Positions 60,947 through 64,000 of a stretch of DNA of 64,000 nt are shown one piece after another. Source of the stretch: Sycon ciliatum (taxonomy: Eukaryota; Porifera; Calcarea; Leucosolenida; Sycettidae); the NCBI RefSeq assembly GCF_964019385.1, contig NC_088643.1:460278-524277 (forward strand), in the 5' to 3' direction. The notes beneath the pieces were generated by a model, which did no database searches, was not told where the DNA came from, and saw only the letters and a list, made by a program, of their open reading frames with translations. The translations under genes and the position numbers were made by a program. Position 1 is the first letter of the stretch; every line of letters starts with the position of its first letter.

Positions 60947-63316
60947 AAGTTCTGCCACCACACCTTACAAAATTACAACAAAATCACATGCAAGAAGTCC
61001 TTTCACTTTGACTACTGCTCGTTGCGTGACATCACTCCTCACCAAAGGACTTCCTGGGGATCACAATCCTAAACAGACAAATGTACGAATACCGCAACTG
61101 ACTCTGTTGTTCTGCACGCCACGATCAACACGACTGCGTGCAAGACACAGCTGATCATCGTCGCTGTACTCTTCCCTGAGCACGTTACCCTGTCGCTGCA
61201 GCCTGCGACGGACATTCCATAGTTCCACCAACTTGATGGCTTGATGTTCCCATTGACGTCGACCATGCGGTGTTGCCATTGACGACCTTCAACTTCAGGT
61301 CCTTGCCGTGGTCCGCACCACTCAAGAGATGGGCCACATTTGGTGTACTTTCACCCAGTTGGTCACTTATTTTAACCTTGCCGACTTTCCACTGCCGGAC
61401 TGTTGCTTCAACAACTGGCGGAGAGCACATACGCATATCATCACTCTTCCTTGCAAACATCATTTCCGTCTCCACCACGTCCTTATCAGCCTGATCCATG
61501 CCTGACACCCCCAAGGCACTGTCCACTGTGCCGCCGGGCTGGTGGAGCGACGGACCGATTCTCCAGTGACGGTCGTCGTCCACAAGGCTGTTGGAGTGCG
61601 CATCCAAGATGTGCTAGAGCTGTTCAGTGTCGTGCAATAGCTATCGCATGAGCTGATTGTTTAGTAACTGGTGGTGTTAGTGGACAGTATAGCGTAACTT
61701 GTAGTTCCTTGGTCTTTCTCTTTTGTATAAACAAACTAGTAAGCTAACGATAAACTAGTTATGAGACAATTCGACTGGCACAAATTACAACAAAATCACA
61801 TGCAAAAAGTCCTTTCACTTTTACTACTGCTCGTTGTGTGCCAACCACCATCATCAGTGTGCGCATTGCGCCTGGTTTGGTGCATGCCTGGTGGAATCTG
61901 ACATAGCGGCTGATGCAGTGAGCACGTCAGGTAACACCTAACGCATTGAAAATGACTCAACTATGACTTGGTTCGATTGCAAAAAACCTAATGATAGTGG
62001 TACCGAAACATTCGGGTAACCGGAGTAAGTGCCAATTGATATTTTTGGCTCCAGTCAGTCAAGTGATTCAATTGCAATACAATTATATACGTATGGTGGA
62101 ACTCACTTAGTACGTACCCGGGTAAGACATACACCTGCATAACACGGTCCTCTTTTGTCGCACGGATTTTCCTCCCATAAGCGCATATTCAGATGTGTAC
62201 GGATACGACTGCTTCCTTCTGTTCATGTGGTTCATTGTCGCTGTGTTACTGTATGCAGATCTCACTCAGCTCTGCTCTCCGAGCATGCTGCTTCCAACAC
62301 GACTTCCCGAAAGGTATGTATGGTGGCTAATAAATAATGCGAGAGTCTTTACGGATTCCAGTGCTCTCATGCCTTTTGCAAGTTCCTTTTGTAAGTCAAA
62401 TGGAACATGGTTTGTGGTCAATACTTCAGCAGTAGTGGTGCGAGAATATTCGGGTGTCAAATTGCTCGGAATTGATGTATGATAACGGAGAATATACCAA
62501 CATGTGAATCACTTGGAGATATGGTCTGCCAGGTTCTATTCACACTCACTAGGCTAGACCCTCTCGAGTATTGTACAACAGTTTTGGCCCAGGAGTGGTA
62601 AAGGGCACGGGGCAAGCTATGTCGGGACCTGCTGTAAAGTCTGCCATACACGAGCTGTACGTCTTATCGGATGGGATATACCCCTGATATTGCTGATAAT
62701 GAATGGCCCAGTTTCATTGTACTGCTGTCCGCGATATTATATCCTTAGTGGCATTGTTAACTTCTCATTGCTTGTGGGGACGCATGGATCATACGTCCAT
62801 CCAACACCTGCCAATCGGAACCCACCGACAACGCTGTCGGTTGGGTTGGACCACAATCGGTTGGTTTTTGAGTCCAAGATGCCACCTAGGTAGCACACAG
62901 CATTGCTAATCTGATTTTAAATTAGCTGCGCAAATCCTGGCATACTGCCCGCAAATGCATCTAACTCCCAGGGTACTTATGAGTTTTTAGGTCTATGTGG
63001 TACTTGTGTCGCATTGGCAGCCACTGTTCCGTTCTGTATTTTCTGGTCTATGTGTCGTTGAATCTCCACAGAAAATGTGCTCGCGCATTAGAAGGAGGTG
63101 AAAGATGCACCTGCAGGAGAATACATGCTTAAGAGAAGGCAGAAACATGCCCGGATCCACCAGAACTAGTGCTGGCAAGTCAACAGAGGCGAGTACTGAT
63201 AATGTTCCAGATTGTGGTAGGATCACATAAGCAAAATTGACACTGGGAGGCACGGCGGTGGGTCAGCTCATGGCCAGCGCCAGCTCCAGTGGATATCACG
63301 TGCATCCAGTTCTAGT
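60947..63316. other. Non-coding stretch after the Gypsy relic
   Basis: No gene recognised. A roughly 60-bp direct repeat 815 bp apart (about 60970 and 61785) may bracket a second insertion or LTR remnant. Confidence 0.4.
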
Positions 63317-63948
63317 AGGGATATCAGCGAACGCACTGCGCAGCCCATCTGCGCAGGTCAGCCTGGCCCATCTACGCGCGGCCGACAAGAAAACTCATGA
63401 ACACTTTCATTTTTTTGCAAAATAAATCGTGCGAAGAAGATGCACGGAATGGCTGAAAACTAGGCTGAGGAATAGTAGCATCCAGAGACTCTCAAACAAA
63501 TTCATGGTCCATCGCTTCTGACAATGGCAGCGAAGACATCAGGGAGCTGATTGCAGCAACTCTCTACCAAGCGCGATGCTGGTTACTCACCAGGGCAGGG
63601 CGCTTCCATCGCGCAAGAAATGGCCGCGAGCGAGAAATGGAAGTCCGATTTTGGAACGATCCAACCAGGGAAATTCCTTGAAAATTGGCCTGAACACCTC
63701 TCATACTGGTGTTTCACGATGTGCAAACTTTCAGAGAAATCGACCGGGGAGAACGTGGTGAGTACGTGGGTCCTCGAGTATCGCGTATGATTTGAATGGT
63801 CGCGGGGACAGAAGAACAGTAATTTTACGACTCCCAGCGGTGCAAGCAGACCGCGGCCATGTTTTCTCTGTCGGCCGCGATCACGTTCAAAAAATCGATG
63901 ACGCAATGCATGCGCAGAGGCCTGCGCAGTGCGTTCGCTGACATCCCT
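63317..63948. mobile_element. Mutator-like non-autonomous element with 9-bp target duplication
   Basis: AGTTCTAGT stands on both sides (63308-63316 and 63949-63957). TIRs start AGGGATATCAGCGAACGCAC on the left and AGGGATGTCAGCGAACGCAC (complement strand) on the right, one mismatch over 27 bp. Nine-base duplications are typical of Mutator-like elements. The 632-bp interior has no transposase. Confidence 0.85.
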
Positions 63949-64000
63949 AGTTCTAGTACTATAGTATGACTGCTACAAAGTAGTGCGGCCCAAATAGAAC

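Noticed and set aside
61185-61651. Opposing 140- and 82-residue frames after the Gypsy relic
   Set aside because: Overlapping frames on both strands without domain similarity; more likely decayed element sequence.

Overview
This is a eukaryotic, metazoan-type nuclear window. Its genes are split into many short exons with GT-AG introns and conserved phases. They sit among microsatellites, minisatellites, small terminal-inverted-repeat (TIR) elements and broken retrotransposons. Encoded proteins include a HELLS/LSH chromatin remodeller, DAD1 and UBE2G2, all ancient animal genes. An SH3 scaffold rich in tyrosine, serine and proline motifs points to an invertebrate animal with a repeat-rich genome. 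I cannot name the phylum from sequence alone.

Layout. 1-7.7 kb: repeats only, with three arrays of one 15-bp minisatellite, a 5'-truncated LINE inserted between two of them, and several TIR elements. 7.76-22.36 kb (+): a large multi-exon gene for a two-SH3 scaffold, with its 5' end not identified; one intron holds 824 bp of uninterrupted GT. A LINE fragment and many MITEs lie in its introns. 23.8-30.5 kb (-): two tandem DAD1 genes, each of two exons. 30.9-45.5 kb (+): a complete 12-exon HELLS gene, divergent from the first DAD1 across about 440 bp that carry CRE, E2F-like, inverted CCAAT and E-box motifs. Its last intron contains a long intact LINE reading frame with a restriction-like endonuclease. 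48.65-49.54 kb (-): UBE2G2 in two exons. 49.5-64 kb: no host gene recognised; it holds a degraded Penelope-like element, a 5'-truncated tRNA-Lys copy, two copies of a TA-flanked TIR element, a decayed Ty3/Gypsy element and a 9-bp-TSD Mutator-like element.

The host genes are housekeeping genes: DAD1 works in ER N-glycosylation, UBE2G2 in ER-associated degradation, and HELLS in chromatin remodelling and DNA methylation maintenance. The SH3 scaffold is probably a signalling adaptor. The most distinctive content is the record of nested insertions. In several places the pre-insertion empty site is still readable from neighbouring repeat units or from a second copy elsewhere in the window.
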